Part shown: piece after piece, positions 20,375-31,365 of the stretch
Position numbering within the stretch: the first letter of the stretch is position 1
Layout: each line of letters opens with the position of its first letter
Origin: JAKJGV01 sp964617565
GTDB lineage: Bacteria > Verrucomicrobiota > Kiritimatiellia > CAIQIC01 > JAGNIJ01
DNA: 64,000 bases
NCBI GenBank assembly: GCA_964617565.1
Contig: CAZTYH010000007.1
Coordinates: 1-64,000 of the forward strand
Reading direction: 5' to 3'
The notes under the pieces: generated by a model
Told to the model about the DNA's origin: nothing
Database searches by the model: none
The model's input: the letters and a program-made list of their open reading frames with translations, nothing else
Translations under genes and position numbers: made by a program

Positions 20375-21102
20375 GGCTCCCCTCCCGCGTAAGCGTCCAT
20401 GGCCCGCACCATTTCGCGCACGGCCTCTTTCATCCCCACCAACACGGCGCGCGCCACGATGCTGTGTCCGATGTTCAGCGTATCGAGATGCGGCATGCGA
20501 AGAACGCCTGAGATGTTGTCGAGATTGATGCCGTGCCCCGCGTTGACCTTCAAACCGAGCCGATGCGCGGCGCGCGCGCCTTCGATCAGGCGCTCCAATT
20601 CGCGTTCCGCCACAACGCCTGTCGCGTCGCAGTAGGCCCCGGTATGCAGTTCCACGTACGGAACCCCGAGGTCCGCAGCCGCCTGAAGCTGGCGGGGATC
20701 GGCTTCAATGAAGAGACTCACGGCGATGCCTTTCGCCTTCATGGCGTTGACCGCCGGGCGCAAAACGCGAATCTGGCCGGCGACATCAAGACCGCCCTCG
20801 GTCGTCAACTCCTGCCGTCGCTCGGGCACCATGCATACTTCCTGCGGACACACCTCCAGCGCGATGTTCACGATGGACTCGGCGCAAGCCATCTCAAGGT
20901 TCAGGGGAACAGGCAGCGCGCGGCGCATGGCATGGACATCCGCATCCTGAATGTGTCGCCTGTCCTCGCGAAGATGAATCGTGATGCCGGCCGCGCCTGC
21001 TTCGACACACAGGAGCGCCGCCTTGAGCGGGCTCGGGTACGAGGTGCCCCTGGCCTGCCGCAACGTCGCCACGTGATCCACATTGACGCCCAATCTCAAC
21101 AC
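20371..21102 (-). CDS. pdxJ: Pyridoxine 5'-phosphate synthase
   Basis: 243 aa, the normal size. The N-terminal LGVNVDHVATLRQARGT and TIHLREDRRHIQDADV motifs are diagnostic for this TIM-barrel enzyme, which condenses 1-deoxyxylulose-5-phosphate with the product of PdxA. The partner gene pdxA is also in this window (45640), so the DXP-dependent vitamin B6 route is probably used. It heads the acpS/nnr run. Confidence 0.97.
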   Translation of the reverse strand: MLRLGVNVDHVATLRQARGTSYPSPLKAALLCVEAGAAGITIHLREDRRHIQDADVHAMRRALPVPLNLEMACAESIVNIALEVCPQEVCMVPERRQELTTEGGLDVAGQIRVLRPAVNAMKAKGIAVSLFIEADPRQLQAAADLGVPYVELHTGAYCDATGVVAERELERLIEGARAAHRLGLKVNAGHGINLDNISGVLRMPHLDTLNIGHSIVARAVLVGMKEAVREMVRAMDAYAGGEP

Positions 21103-21180
21103 TTGAAACCCTCCCGAATAATCCGCCGATTTAAGACAAGCCGGAATTATTGCGTGGTTTGCGCGCGGACAAAAGCGAAA

Positions 21181-22371
21181 TCAGAACGCATCGGCGGGCC
21201 GGACAGGCGGAGTGTGATCCCGCATGGATGCATCATAAACCAGGCACATGTTCCGGCCCCGATCCTTTGCGGCCATCAAAGCCGCATCCGCGCAGTCAAG
21301 CAGATGCCGGGGATGCCCGCCATGATCCGGATAGCCCGCAATACCACCGCTCAGCGTAATGCGCAGCGTCCCCGCTCCGGCCACAAGAGATGTCCTTTTA
21401 ACCAGACTGACCACGCGCTGACCTGCAATAAGGGCCGCGGCCGGTGCACACCCCATTACCACCAGGAACTCTTCGCCTCCAAGACGCGCCACAAGGTCTT
21501 CCTCTCGAAAAGCTTCCTGCAACAACTTGCCCAACCCGCGTAAAAGCGCATCGCCCGCTTCGCGTCCGTAGTGCTCATTGTAACGTTGCAGGTGATCCAC
21601 ATCGAAAAGCAAAAGGGAGACAGGCTTATGCTGCCGCCGGAACCGCGACATGTACTTCTGCACCGCGGGCCCCACTTTTTCCGGGCGCAACAGGCCGGTT
21701 AATGGATCTATCAATCCTGACACAGCAGATGGAGCCACCTCGGTCTTTTCCGGCGGCGCGTCCGGCACAGGAGCCAGAACGATGGAGCCCGGGCCCTTTG
21801 CGACGGCCTGTTCCAGCAAGAGGGTTGCTCCATCGAACAACTCCTTCACCCTCTCGCCATGTTCGGGATGCGCAACGCCGCCGATACAGGCCGCCAGGGG
21901 AACGACCGGTCCGGAAGCACAACGGAACGGCGCTTCTGAAACCCGCTCAACGAGCCGCTGGCAAACAGCGCCCGCATGCACATACGGCGCATTCAGCATG
22001 ATGCCGAGACGCTCATCGGAAAGCAGCATGACGGTATCCGTTGAGCGCAGTGAAGACCGGATCCTGGCCTCGAACGCCTTCAACAAATCGCCGCGCGTTC
22101 CAGGTCCGTACCGCTGCTCGACACCGGAAAGATCGTGAACCACCGCGAAGAGAACGCAAAACGGCTCCGGGGCCATGTGCACAGTGCCCAGCGCATGAGC
22201 AATGGCAACCTGGAACGCATCGTGCGGATCCATGCCTGCATCGGCCGCGGTCGCCTTGTGTGCCAGATTTTGGAAACGGATATGGCTCGCGATGAGGCAC
22301 ATCACGCTGAACGAGATCGCCACGACAACCAGGAATTGCCAGGAAACTGAGAGGATTTGCGAAAAGTCCAT
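21181..22371 (-). CDS. Membrane-anchored diguanylate cyclase with degenerate N-terminal GGDEF-like domain
   Basis: 396 aa from the ATG at 22371. One membrane helix spans about residues 8-30. The middle part looks like a worn-out GGDEF domain (LLSDERLGIMLN at the active-site position). The C-terminal domain is intact: RLGGEEFLVVM carries the GG(E)EF site, and REED five residues before it matches the RxxD inhibitory site. It should make cyclic di-GMP with product inhibition. No c-di-GMP receptor or phosphodiesterase is visible nearby. Confidence 0.88.
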   Translation of the reverse strand: MDFSQILSVSWQFLVVVAISFSVMCLIASHIRFQNLAHKATAADAGMDPHDAFQVAIAHALGTVHMAPEPFCVLFAVVHDLSGVEQRYGPGTRGDLLKAFEARIRSSLRSTDTVMLLSDERLGIMLNAPYVHAGAVCQRLVERVSEAPFRCASGPVVPLAACIGGVAHPEHGERVKELFDGATLLLEQAVAKGPGSIVLAPVPDAPPEKTEVAPSAVSGLIDPLTGLLRPEKVGPAVQKYMSRFRRQHKPVSLLLFDVDHLQRYNEHYGREAGDALLRGLGKLLQEAFREEDLVARLGGEEFLVVMGCAPAAALIAGQRVVSLVKRTSLVAGAGTLRITLSGGIAGYPDHGGHPRHLLDCADAALMAAKDRGRNMCLVYDASMRDHTPPVRPADAF

Positions 22372-22448
22372 GTTTTCAAGCCGCCACAGCAGCTCGGCCA
22401 AGGGCAATAACGGACGCGATCAGCCCTGTCGAAGCCGCATCCCCGAAC

Positions 22449-23552
<1,104 letters not shown>

Positions 23553-23655
23553 GTGCGTGCTCCTTGCGCAGACCCGAATTTTCTCTGCACGATCCGATAT
23601 TTGACCCTTTGAAATAACACTCCATCTCCATACCTGTCAAAGAGAATCACCCCGG

Positions 23656-23755
23656 NNNNNNNNNNNNNNNNNNNNNNNNNNNNNNNNNNNNNNNNNNNNN
23701 NNNNNNNNNNNNNNNNNNNNNNNNNNNNNNNNNNNNNNNNNNNNNNNNNNNNNNN
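23656..23755. other. Assembly gap (100 N)
   Basis: The flanks share no repeat, so real sequence of unknown length is missing. It removes the 3' end of the zinc-ribbon gene at 23756-24084. Confidence 0.98.
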
Positions 23756-24084
23756 GCAGCGAGTTCCCCGCCGTCCATCCAGACGCCCCGGCAATCGGGA
23801 CAGCGGTCCAGAAGCACATTGGAGTCATAACAGTAATTATAGTTTGTCATTACAGCCGAACATCGCGGACATCGCCGCTGCGGATTGATGTGCCCGGGAA
23901 TCGGCTTTGTTTGAATAATGCGGGCATCCAGGTCCGGCACATTGCCGGCTTCCGCCAGGAGAGGAACCAATTGACTCATCTCCCCGTCATCGAACCAGAA
24001 TCCGCTGCAGGAGCCGCATTGGTCAAGCGCTACGCCGATGACCATCTTGTGCTGCAACGATATGCGACATACCGGACATTGCAT
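23756..24084 (-). CDS. TFIIB-type zinc-ribbon protein (3' end lost in assembly gap)
   Basis: The visible 109 residues start MQCPVCRISL and hold two related zinc ribbons: CPVC...CGSCSGFWFDDGEM near residue 3-35 and CPRC...CPDCRGVWMDGGEL near 73-107. The CxGxWxDxGE pattern marks the zf-TFIIB family of small bacterial proteins of unknown function. The frame runs into the N gap. It lies 16 bp after the phosphatase-fusion stop. Confidence 0.8.
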
Positions 24085-24100
24085 AAGGATGAAATCCTCG

Positions 24101-25618
24101 TTATTCGACTCCCAATATTCGCTTTAACTCCCGGGCCGGACCCAGGGCAACCGGGCCGCGCCATATTCCACCGCCGCCTTCCCAATCGCTCACGCGAATG
24201 GCCAACGTGTTTCGCTCCGCCAAGATAGCGGAATCAATCACATAGACGCGTGGCCGATCCCATGCGGTAACTTTTTCCGGCGGAAAGAGCCCTGACTGCC
24301 CGATCAGCTCGCCGTTCAGAAACGTTTCGTCCGCATCGTCAATCGCTCCGAACGCGATCGCCAGCGGCTGATCACCCCAGCGGGCCCGATCCCGATCGGA
24401 AACGACAAAACTCAAGCGATACCATGCCGTCCCATCATAACCGGGAAGCGCATCCGCCTCCCAACCGCCCGGCACCATGGTCACGGCCCAGTCGCTGTCG
24501 TCAAACGCGACAGCGGCCCAATAAGTCTCGTCACCGGCCCTGATTTTCCAGGGACCGGCCAGCGAGGCAAAGCTCGGGAACAGGATGTCATGCGACCATG
24601 AATGCAGAAGGCTCTCGCCGCTATACAGCATCGTATTCAACGTCCATGTTTCACCGTGCTCCGCCCCGCGCGTCGGGATCTCGACGGACAGGATCGCTGC
24701 ATCGCCGCTGGAGCCGGTGGACCGGAACAGCTCCTGCCCTTCAGCCACGAAACGCCGCTTGGAATCCAACAACCTCCAGTTCACGCGATACGCGTCCTCC
24801 GACTTCTGCGCAAAATAGCGTGGGAACAACGCGAGCCGAAAGGCCTGCTCCGGCACCGCATCGCGCCCGTCGGCACTTTTCCAATAATAGCGTTGCTCGA
24901 ACGGCTGGTCGTTGAACCGTAAAAGCTGAAAGGTTCCATCAGGCTCCTGCTGCAGGTGAATGAGCGCCGCATTGCCGGGCGCAAAACGGCCTGACGGTTT
25001 GACGCCGAGCAACGTTTCCATGATCCGGGATCCCGTGCAGGAATGGGAAACGACAAGGACGGACTGTCCGGATTGACCGAAGCGCTTGAGAATCTGATCG
25101 CGCGCGCGAAACATCTGCGCAACGCCCTCCTCTTCACTTCTGGGGGCAAAGCGCATCGGGGCATCCTCGCGAACCCGGAAATATAGCGTCTCGTCATCTT
25201 CGATCACAACAGGCTCACCCAGGGGGATGTCCGGCGCGGGCAGCGAATTTCCGCGCACATCGCAACAACACTCCTCGATCTCGGGCCAGATTTCGGCCGT
25301 CAGTCCATGCTCACGCAAATAAGGAAGGATGGTTTGACGGGTGCGATAGGTCGGGCTCACAACAATGTGATCGAAATGACAATCTTTCAGCTTCTCCACA
25401 ATGCCTGCGACTTGCTCCAGTCCTTTGGGTGAAAATGTCTTCTGGTTCTCTTCCGAGTAGTTTCCCGTCACGTTGCCCATGGTTTCCGCATGACGCAGAA
25501 TATATACATCAAGACCGGGAGGAGCGTTGTCTGCCACCGAGAATGCGCCCATCGGAAGCGCGAGCGTGATACCGACACAGAGACAGGCCAAAACCCGGGA
25601 GGCGAACAGTTTTTTCAT
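24101..25618 (-). CDS. Secreted histidine phosphatase fused to a GH2-like sugar-binding domain
   Basis: 505 aa. The ATG at 25618 overlaps the upstream stop (ATGA). Residues 1-30 are a signal peptide. A histidine-phosphatase domain follows, with VYILRHAETMGN (catalytic His, RHA instead of RHG), TYRTRQTI and the second catalytic His in VVSHSCTG. The last 170 residues (LAGPWKIRAGDETYW...WYRLSF..NTLAIRVSDWEGGGGIW) match the jelly-roll sugar-binding domain found at the front of GH2 enzymes. It may dephosphorylate a glycan-bound or sugar phosphate in the periplasm; the substrate is a guess. Confidence 0.8.
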   Translation of the reverse strand: MKKLFASRVLACLCVGITLALPMGAFSVADNAPPGLDVYILRHAETMGNVTGNYSEENQKTFSPKGLEQVAGIVEKLKDCHFDHIVVSPTYRTRQTILPYLREHGLTAEIWPEIEECCCDVRGNSLPAPDIPLGEPVVIEDDETLYFRVREDAPMRFAPRSEEEGVAQMFRARDQILKRFGQSGQSVLVVSHSCTGSRIMETLLGVKPSGRFAPGNAALIHLQQEPDGTFQLLRFNDQPFEQRYYWKSADGRDAVPEQAFRLALFPRYFAQKSEDAYRVNWRLLDSKRRFVAEGQELFRSTGSSGDAAILSVEIPTRGAEHGETWTLNTMLYSGESLLHSWSHDILFPSFASLAGPWKIRAGDETYWAAVAFDDSDWAVTMVPGGWEADALPGYDGTAWYRLSFVVSDRDRARWGDQPLAIAFGAIDDADETFLNGELIGQSGLFPPEKVTAWDRPRVYVIDSAILAERNTLAIRVSDWEGGGGIWRGPVALGPARELKRILGVE

Positions 25619-26457
25619 GCCGGGCATGATGCCGTCTTGGGCATGGGGTGTAAAGCATCCGGTGCCGGCAGGATCACCTCTTCCCAAATGTCGCTGATGC
25701 GATCCGGATAGGTCAGGCTGACCCTGACGTGATGACAACCGGTGTGGCGCAGCTTTTCCTCGGCCGCGCGCAAAGCCAGGTCATGCCGGTTGCATTCTTC
25801 GCTGATATGCGCCAGGAAAACGTGCCGTAATTCAGGTCCTGCCAATCCGGCGAGCACCTCCGCCGCCCGATTGTTGGACAAGTGCCCCTGGCGGCCTTTG
25901 ATTCGCTGCTTCAGATACCAGGGGCGCTTGGAACTTTCCAGCAGGCGTTCATCATGGTTGGATTCCACCACGACCACATTGCACCGGCTCAATCGCTCGC
26001 GCAGAAGGGTCGTCGGCATACCGACATCGGTTACGACCCCTACGCGCAGGCCGCCGCTGCCTACCACAAACCCTACAGGATCCATTGCGTCGTGAGGAAC
26101 AGAGAAAGGCTCGATGCTCAGGTCGCCGATCGAGAAAGCGGATCCGGTTGAAAACACCTGCCAGTTCACGCCTGCAATCCGGTCATCACGCTGCAACGCA
26201 TGGACCGTGCCCGAGTTGGCATACACCGGGATGCCATGGCGGCGATGAAGCACACGAATGCCCGCCGTGTGGTCATTGTGTTCATGACTGAGGCACACAG
26301 CGTGGATTTCCTCAATACGCACCCCGATCTGGTCCAACCGGCGTGAAAGCTCCCGGGCGCTGAGGCCTGCATCCAGCAACACGGAGGTCTTGCCGTTCCC
26401 GATATAGGTGCAGTTTCCCGAACTGCCGCTTGCCAACACACAAACCCGCATGGCCAT
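25615..26457 (-). CDS. Metallo-beta-lactamase-fold hydrolase, WalJ/YycJ-like
   Basis: 280 aa. MRVCVLASGSSGNCTYI at the start and the metal site LSHEHNDHTAG are characteristic of the YycJ/WalJ group of MBL-fold nucleases. GHLSNNRAAEVLA and VFLAHISEECN supply the remaining ligands. Family members are described as 5'-to-3' exonucleases linked to DNA repair; that role here is by homology only. It diverges from rpoN and overlaps the phosphatase gene by 4 bp. Confidence 0.85.
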   Translation of the reverse strand: MAMRVCVLASGSSGNCTYIGNGKTSVLLDAGLSARELSRRLDQIGVRIEEIHAVCLSHEHNDHTAGIRVLHRRHGIPVYANSGTVHALQRDDRIAGVNWQVFSTGSAFSIGDLSIEPFSVPHDAMDPVGFVVGSGGLRVGVVTDVGMPTTLLRERLSRCNVVVVESNHDERLLESSKRPWYLKQRIKGRQGHLSNNRAAEVLAGLAGPELRHVFLAHISEECNRHDLALRAAEEKLRHTGCHHVRVSLTYPDRISDIWEEVILPAPDALHPMPKTASCPA

Positions 26458-26653
26458 GAAACGATACGCTCCTTTTTACAGACTACTACTGCGCCCTCGC
26501 CCCTTCATTGTCCGCCACGACCAGCCATCGGTCAATCATGTTGTTTTTTAAGAAAGACCCGGGTCAGGCCTTTTGAATGGTATGATTTTTGCTTTCCCCC
26601 TTGAGACCGTGCCTGTGCGGGGGTATCGTTGGTTTTGGACAGTGGAGTTTATT

Positions 26654-28087
26654 GTGCCGGGCCAATATCTTACACAGACACAGCAGCAACGGCTCCAAAT
26701 GGTGCTGGCGCCCCAACTTCGCCAATCGCTGGAGCTGCTGCAGGTCCCCGCCCTGGAATTGCGGACGCTTGTGCAGCAGGAACTGCAACAGAACCCGACG
26801 ATCGAAGAAACCCCTCCGGCCACCGAGCAGGTGGAGATCGAACCCGGCAGTGGAGGCGAAACCGAGGCAAACCCCGAGCTTGATTTCAAGGAACAGTTTG
26901 AAGTCCTCTCCCGGCTCGATGATGAATGGCGCGAATATTTCAGGCAAAGCCAGACGTTTCACCCTCATACATCCGATGAGGCCGCGAAGCGCCAGTTCTT
27001 CTTCGATTCGCTCACCCAGCCCGAATCGCTGCAGGAGCACCTGCTGGACCAGCTGAAACTGGCCGGTCTCAGCGCCGAAGATCGCGTGGTTGCCGAACTG
27101 TTGATCGGCAGCATTAACGACGAGGGATTCCTGACGACCTCGATGGAAGAGCTTTCCCACTCGACCGGCGCAGGCTTACCGCACCTCGAGCGGCTTCTCA
27201 AGTTGATCCAGGAATTCGATCCCATCGGCGTTGGCGCCCGCAATCTGAAGGAATGCCTGTTGCTTCAACTGCACCGTCTCGGTAAAGAGGATTCACTTGC
27301 GGCGATTATCGTACGCGATCACCTGGAAACACTGGGCGCCAGGAAATATCCCGCCATCGCAAAAGCACTGAGAATCAGCGTGGATGAAGTCCAGCAGGCG
27401 GCGCTTTTCATCGCAACACTTGAACCAAAGCCCGGCCGGATGTTCACACCGGAACAGCCGACCTATGTTCTGCCCGAAGTCCAGGTTCAGAAGGTCGGCG
27501 ATGCGTACACGGTGATGATGAACCGGGATCACATTCCCCATGTCTTCATCAGCAAGCATTACCGGGCGTTGATGGAAGATCCGAACACGGGCGCTGACGT
27601 TAAAACGTATGTCCGCGACAAAATACGGGCCGGCATGCTGTTGATAAAAAGTATTCAGCAAAGACAGCAGACGATTCGCCGGATCGCGGAAGAGATTGTT
27701 CGCGTACAACGCGGTTTTTTCGATCACGGGATAACGCATCTCAAGCCGCTTACCATGGTAGAAATCGCGTCCATTCTCGGCATCCACGAAACCACGGTCA
27801 GTCGTGCGATTGCGAGCAAGTACATGCAGACCCCGCGCGGCATGTTCGAGATGAAGTACTTCTTCACGCCCGGCCTCAAAACGTCCGACGGGTCCGAAGT
27901 GTCCAACAAAACAATTAAAGACGCTATTGCGCAGCTCGTCGCGGAAGAAGATCCTGCAATTCCGCTTTCGGATCAGGCCATGGTCGAGAAACTCAAGGAG
28001 CGCAACATCACGGTAGCGCGTCGCACCATCGCCAAGTATCGCGACGCCCTGCACATCCTCCCCTCTCACCTGCGCAAAACGTACTGA
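26654..28087 (+). CDS. rpoN: RNA polymerase sigma-54 factor
   Basis: 477 aa from the GTG at 26654. A GGAG at 26644-26647, six bases upstream, favours this start, and the protein then opens with the Q-rich region I (QTQQQRLQMVLAPQLRQSLELLQ). Region III includes the core-binding part and a helix-turn-helix (EIASILGIHETTVSRAIASKYM). The RpoN box VARRTIAKYRDAL near the C terminus recognises the -24 element. The upstream reading frame back to 26573 lacks family features. Confidence 0.95.
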   Translation: MPGQYLTQTQQQRLQMVLAPQLRQSLELLQVPALELRTLVQQELQQNPTIEETPPATEQVEIEPGSGGETEANPELDFKEQFEVLSRLDDEWREYFRQSQTFHPHTSDEAAKRQFFFDSLTQPESLQEHLLDQLKLAGLSAEDRVVAELLIGSINDEGFLTTSMEELSHSTGAGLPHLERLLKLIQEFDPIGVGARNLKECLLLQLHRLGKEDSLAAIIVRDHLETLGARKYPAIAKALRISVDEVQQAALFIATLEPKPGRMFTPEQPTYVLPEVQVQKVGDAYTVMMNRDHIPHVFISKHYRALMEDPNTGADVKTYVRDKIRAGMLLIKSIQQRQQTIRRIAEEIVRVQRGFFDHGITHLKPLTMVEIASILGIHETTVSRAIASKYMQTPRGMFEMKYFFTPGLKTSDGSEVSNKTIKDAIAQLVAEEDPAIPLSDQAMVEKLKERNITVARRTIAKYRDALHILPSHLRKTY

Positions 28088-28124
28088 AAAACCCCGCGCA
28101 TTCGTCTTTTTTAGGGGTTCTTTT

Positions 28125-28162
28125 CTGTCATAACGGATCGCGGCCGCGATCCCTTGTGACAG
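28125..28162. promoter_or_regulatory. 38-bp dyad between rpoN and mfd
   Basis: The core GGATCGCGG/CCGCGATCC (28135-28152) is a perfect 18-bp palindrome. Outer arms CTGTCA (28125-28130) and TGACAG (28157-28162) are placed symmetrically; 17 of 19 pairs match. No T-run follows, so it is not a standard intrinsic terminator. It may be an operator or a rho-independent stop that works without a U tract. Confidence 0.5.
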
Positions 28163-28254
28163 TTAATTAAAGAGAGGATGATGCGTCCGGGGCCTGGCAG
28201 CGAGCCTCCCTGTCCCGTTGACGCCTCTCCCTCCTGGCGGTAGGTTGTTTCCAG

Positions 28255-31200
28255 ATGAACGACCCCTTGGGCGCGTTCCTATTGTCCGAAAAAGACAGGC
28301 AACACCTGGTGGAGAAATTCCGCGCGGGGGTGCCGTGCCATGTCCAATCGCTGCCCCTATCCGCCCAGGCATGGCTGATTCTCTGTATTCGCAAGCTACT
28401 GGCGGCTCCCGTCGTCTGGGTCACCGATAGCCCGCGAACACTCGGCATGCTTCACCAGGACCTGATGGCGCTCGCGCCGCAACAGGAAACGCAGATATCC
28501 TTCTTCCCTGCCCGCGAAGCGTCGGCCGCGCGTGGCGGCACGCCGCATCCCGACTTGATCGGCGATCGCCTTTTGACACTGCAACAATGCATGCGCCCGG
28601 AAGGTCCGGCCATCATTGTCACCTGCATTCAAGCCCTCTTCCAAAACACACCTGCACCGCATTCGCTGGCGAGCAGGATCGAACCCATCCGCGTAGCCCA
28701 GGAAATCGAATTGGACGAATTCCTTGAGCGACTCGTTTCCGACGGATACACGCTGGAAGCAGAAGTGAACGAAAAGAAACAGGCTTCTCATCGCGGTGGT
28801 ATACTCGACATCTGGCCCCCGACGGAGCCATGGCCCATCCGCATGGAGTTTTTTGGACCCGTCGTCGAATCCATTCGCACTTTCGACCCCATCGAGCAAC
28901 GGTCCTTGTCCCGCATGACCAGCGCCGTCATTTCGCCGGCCGTCGAACTGCGCGGCGAGCCCCCGGCGGCAAACGGATCCCTGCTCGATTTTCTTCCGCC
29001 CGAAACACGGTGGGGGTGGTCTGAGCCCGAAAGCATTCATCATCACGCGGAAATGTATCGAAGCATGCTGGCGGCTGACGATCCGTCCAGGGAGTCTGCA
29101 CGCCTCGACCCTCTGCATCTTCGCATTGATAAANNNNNNNNNNNNNNNNNNNNNNNNNNNNNNNNNNNNNNNNNNNNNNNNNNNNNNNNNNNNNNNNNNN
29201 NNNNNNNNNNNNNNNNNNNNNNNNNNNNNNNNNGGATTCCGAAAAATACAACCGGGCCGTTACGAATTGCACGGCAAGCGTCCCGGCCCCGACCGCACAG
29301 CCGGCGCGCGCCTTGTGGACTGGACCGATATCCAGCCGGGTGAACTGGTCGTACACGTGGACCATGGAATCGGAAAGTATCTCGGCCTTTACCAGATCGA
29401 ATTCGACGGCCAAATACAGGAAGTGCTGGCAATCGAATATGCGGATAAAGCGAAACTTTACGTGCCGGTTTCACAAACGCACCTGTTAAGCAGGTATGTG
29501 GGCGTCGGGCATCACCGGCCCCCACTGCATACACTCGGCGGGCGCCGGTGGAACAAGGAAAAGGTTGCGGCCGAGCGCGCCGTGCAGGATCTCGCCGCGA
29601 GCCTGCTGGAGACCCAGGCGCGACGCGATGCTCTCGACGGACTTGCTTTTCCGGCCGACACCCCCTGGCAGCACGAGTTCGAAGCGGCATTCCCATACCA
29701 GGAAACGGCGGATCAGAGCCGCGCCATAACAGAGGTTAAATCAGATATGGAGAGCCGCCGCCCGATGGACCGCCTCGTATGCGGCGATGTCGGTTACGGA
29801 AAAACAGAGGTTGCCATGCGCGCGGCCTTCAAGGCCGTGATGTCCGGCAAACAGGTCGGGGTTCTCGTGCCAACAACCATCCTCGCGCAGCAGCATTACG
29901 ACACGTTCTCCGAGCGCATGGCGGCCTATCCCGTCGCCATCGAAATGCTCAGCCGCTTCCGCACACGCGCCCAGCAGGCCGACGTGGTTCGACGGCTCGC
30001 CGCCGGCGAGGTGGACATCGTGATCGGAACACATCGCATGCTGCAATCCGACGTCAAGTTTCATGACCTCGGCCTGGTCGTTATTGACGAAGAGCAGCGC
30101 TTCGGCGTCGCGCACAAGGAGCATTTGAAACACATGCGCGAACTGGTGGATGTACTTACGCTGACCGCAACGCCGATCCCGCGCACGCTGTACATGAGCC
30201 TGACCGGCGCAAAGGACATGAGCACCATCCAGACCCCGCCGCAGGACCGCCTCCCGGTCGAGACCATCGTCGTGCAATACTCCGAGGAAGTGGTCCGCCA
30301 GGCCATCCTGCACGAACTCAACCGGGGCGGACAGGTCTTCTATCTGTACAACCGCGTGATGAGCATTCACGGCATCCGCCAGCGGCTCTGCGAACTGGTG
30401 CCGGAAGCACGGGTCGCCGTCGCGCACGGCCAGATGAACGAAAAAGAACTGGCCGAAATCATGCACGCCTTCGTCCGCGCCGAATTTGATGTGCTGCTTT
30501 GCACAACCATCATCGAGAGCGGCGTGGACATACCGAACGTGAACACCATTCTCATTGATCGCGCGGATCGCTTCGGCATGGCTGACCTGTATCAGCTCCG
30601 CGGGCGCGTCGGCCGTTACAAGAACAAGGCGTATGCCTACCTGCTCCTGCCGCGTCACGGCCATCTTTTCGACGATGCGCGCAAGCGAATCGGCGCGATC
30701 AAACGTTACTCCAGCCTGGGCGCCGGGTTTAAGCTCGCGCTGCGGGATCTTGAGATCCGCGGTGCGGGCAACATGCTCGGCGCCGAACAGAGCGGCCACA
30801 TCGCCGCTGTCGGATTCGATCTCTACTGCCAGCTGCTCAAGCGCACCGTCGCCCGCCTGAAAGATGAGCCGCTGCCGCCGATCGTGGACGTCAAGCTGCG
30901 GCTCGACTTCATTGATCTGTCGCCCGCGCCGGAATCGGCGGACCGCGCAGCGGCCATCCCATCCAGCTATATCGAGGACGAAAATCTTCGCGTCAGCGCG
31001 TATCGCAAAATAGCCGCGGCATCGCTCGCGAGCGAAGTGGATTCGCTCTATGGCGAAATGAAAGATCGTTTTGGCTCCATTCCCTCGCCCCTCGATCGCC
31101 TGCTCAAGATCGCCCGGCTTCGCATCATCGCCGCCGCAAAAACACTCCAGTCAGTGGAGGTCCGCGAGGACAAGGTCATGATGATGCGGAACAACGACTA

Positions 31201-31306
31201 CCTGATGATCAATGGCCGCTTCCCGCGCCTGCGGGAAAAGGAAACCACGCGGCGCCTGGAAGAACTTCTCGGCATCATCGCCGACTGGAAGAACTGGGGG
31301 CAGTGA
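28255..31306 (+). CDS. mfd: Transcription-repair coupling factor (interrupted by assembly gap)
   Basis: The N-terminal 293 residues (28255-29133) form the UvrB-like part. After the gap the frame resumes with the RNAP-interaction domain (GELVVHVDHGIGKYLGL) and the translocase: Walker A GDVGYGKTE, motif II VIDEEQRFGV, TATPIPRTL, and the TRG-like C-terminal part. Frames on the two sides differ, which is harmless because the gap length is arbitrary. Compared with typical Mfd, more than 100 residues seem missing. It frees stalled RNA polymerase and recruits UvrA. Confidence 0.95.
29134..29233. other. Assembly gap (100 N) inside mfd
   Basis: No duplicated flank is visible. The missing Mfd segment lies just before the RNAP-interaction domain and is probably longer than 100 bases. 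Confidence 0.98.
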
Positions 31307-31327
31307 CCACACTTTGCAAAGTGTGGT
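31306..31327. terminator. Perfect 22-bp palindrome directly after the mfd stop
   Basis: ACCACACTTTG (31306-31316) faces its exact complement CAAAGTGTGGT (31317-31327), starting on the last base of the mfd stop codon. It could terminate mfd transcription or protect the 3' end. No T-run follows on the + strand. Confidence 0.5.
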
Positions 31328-31365
31328 TATCGTAAAAGTTCCGTGCTATATTCCCGGTCAGGGTC

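Noticed and set aside
29134..29233. Frameshift in mfd
   Set aside because: The frame differs on the two sides only because the N run has an arbitrary length of 100.
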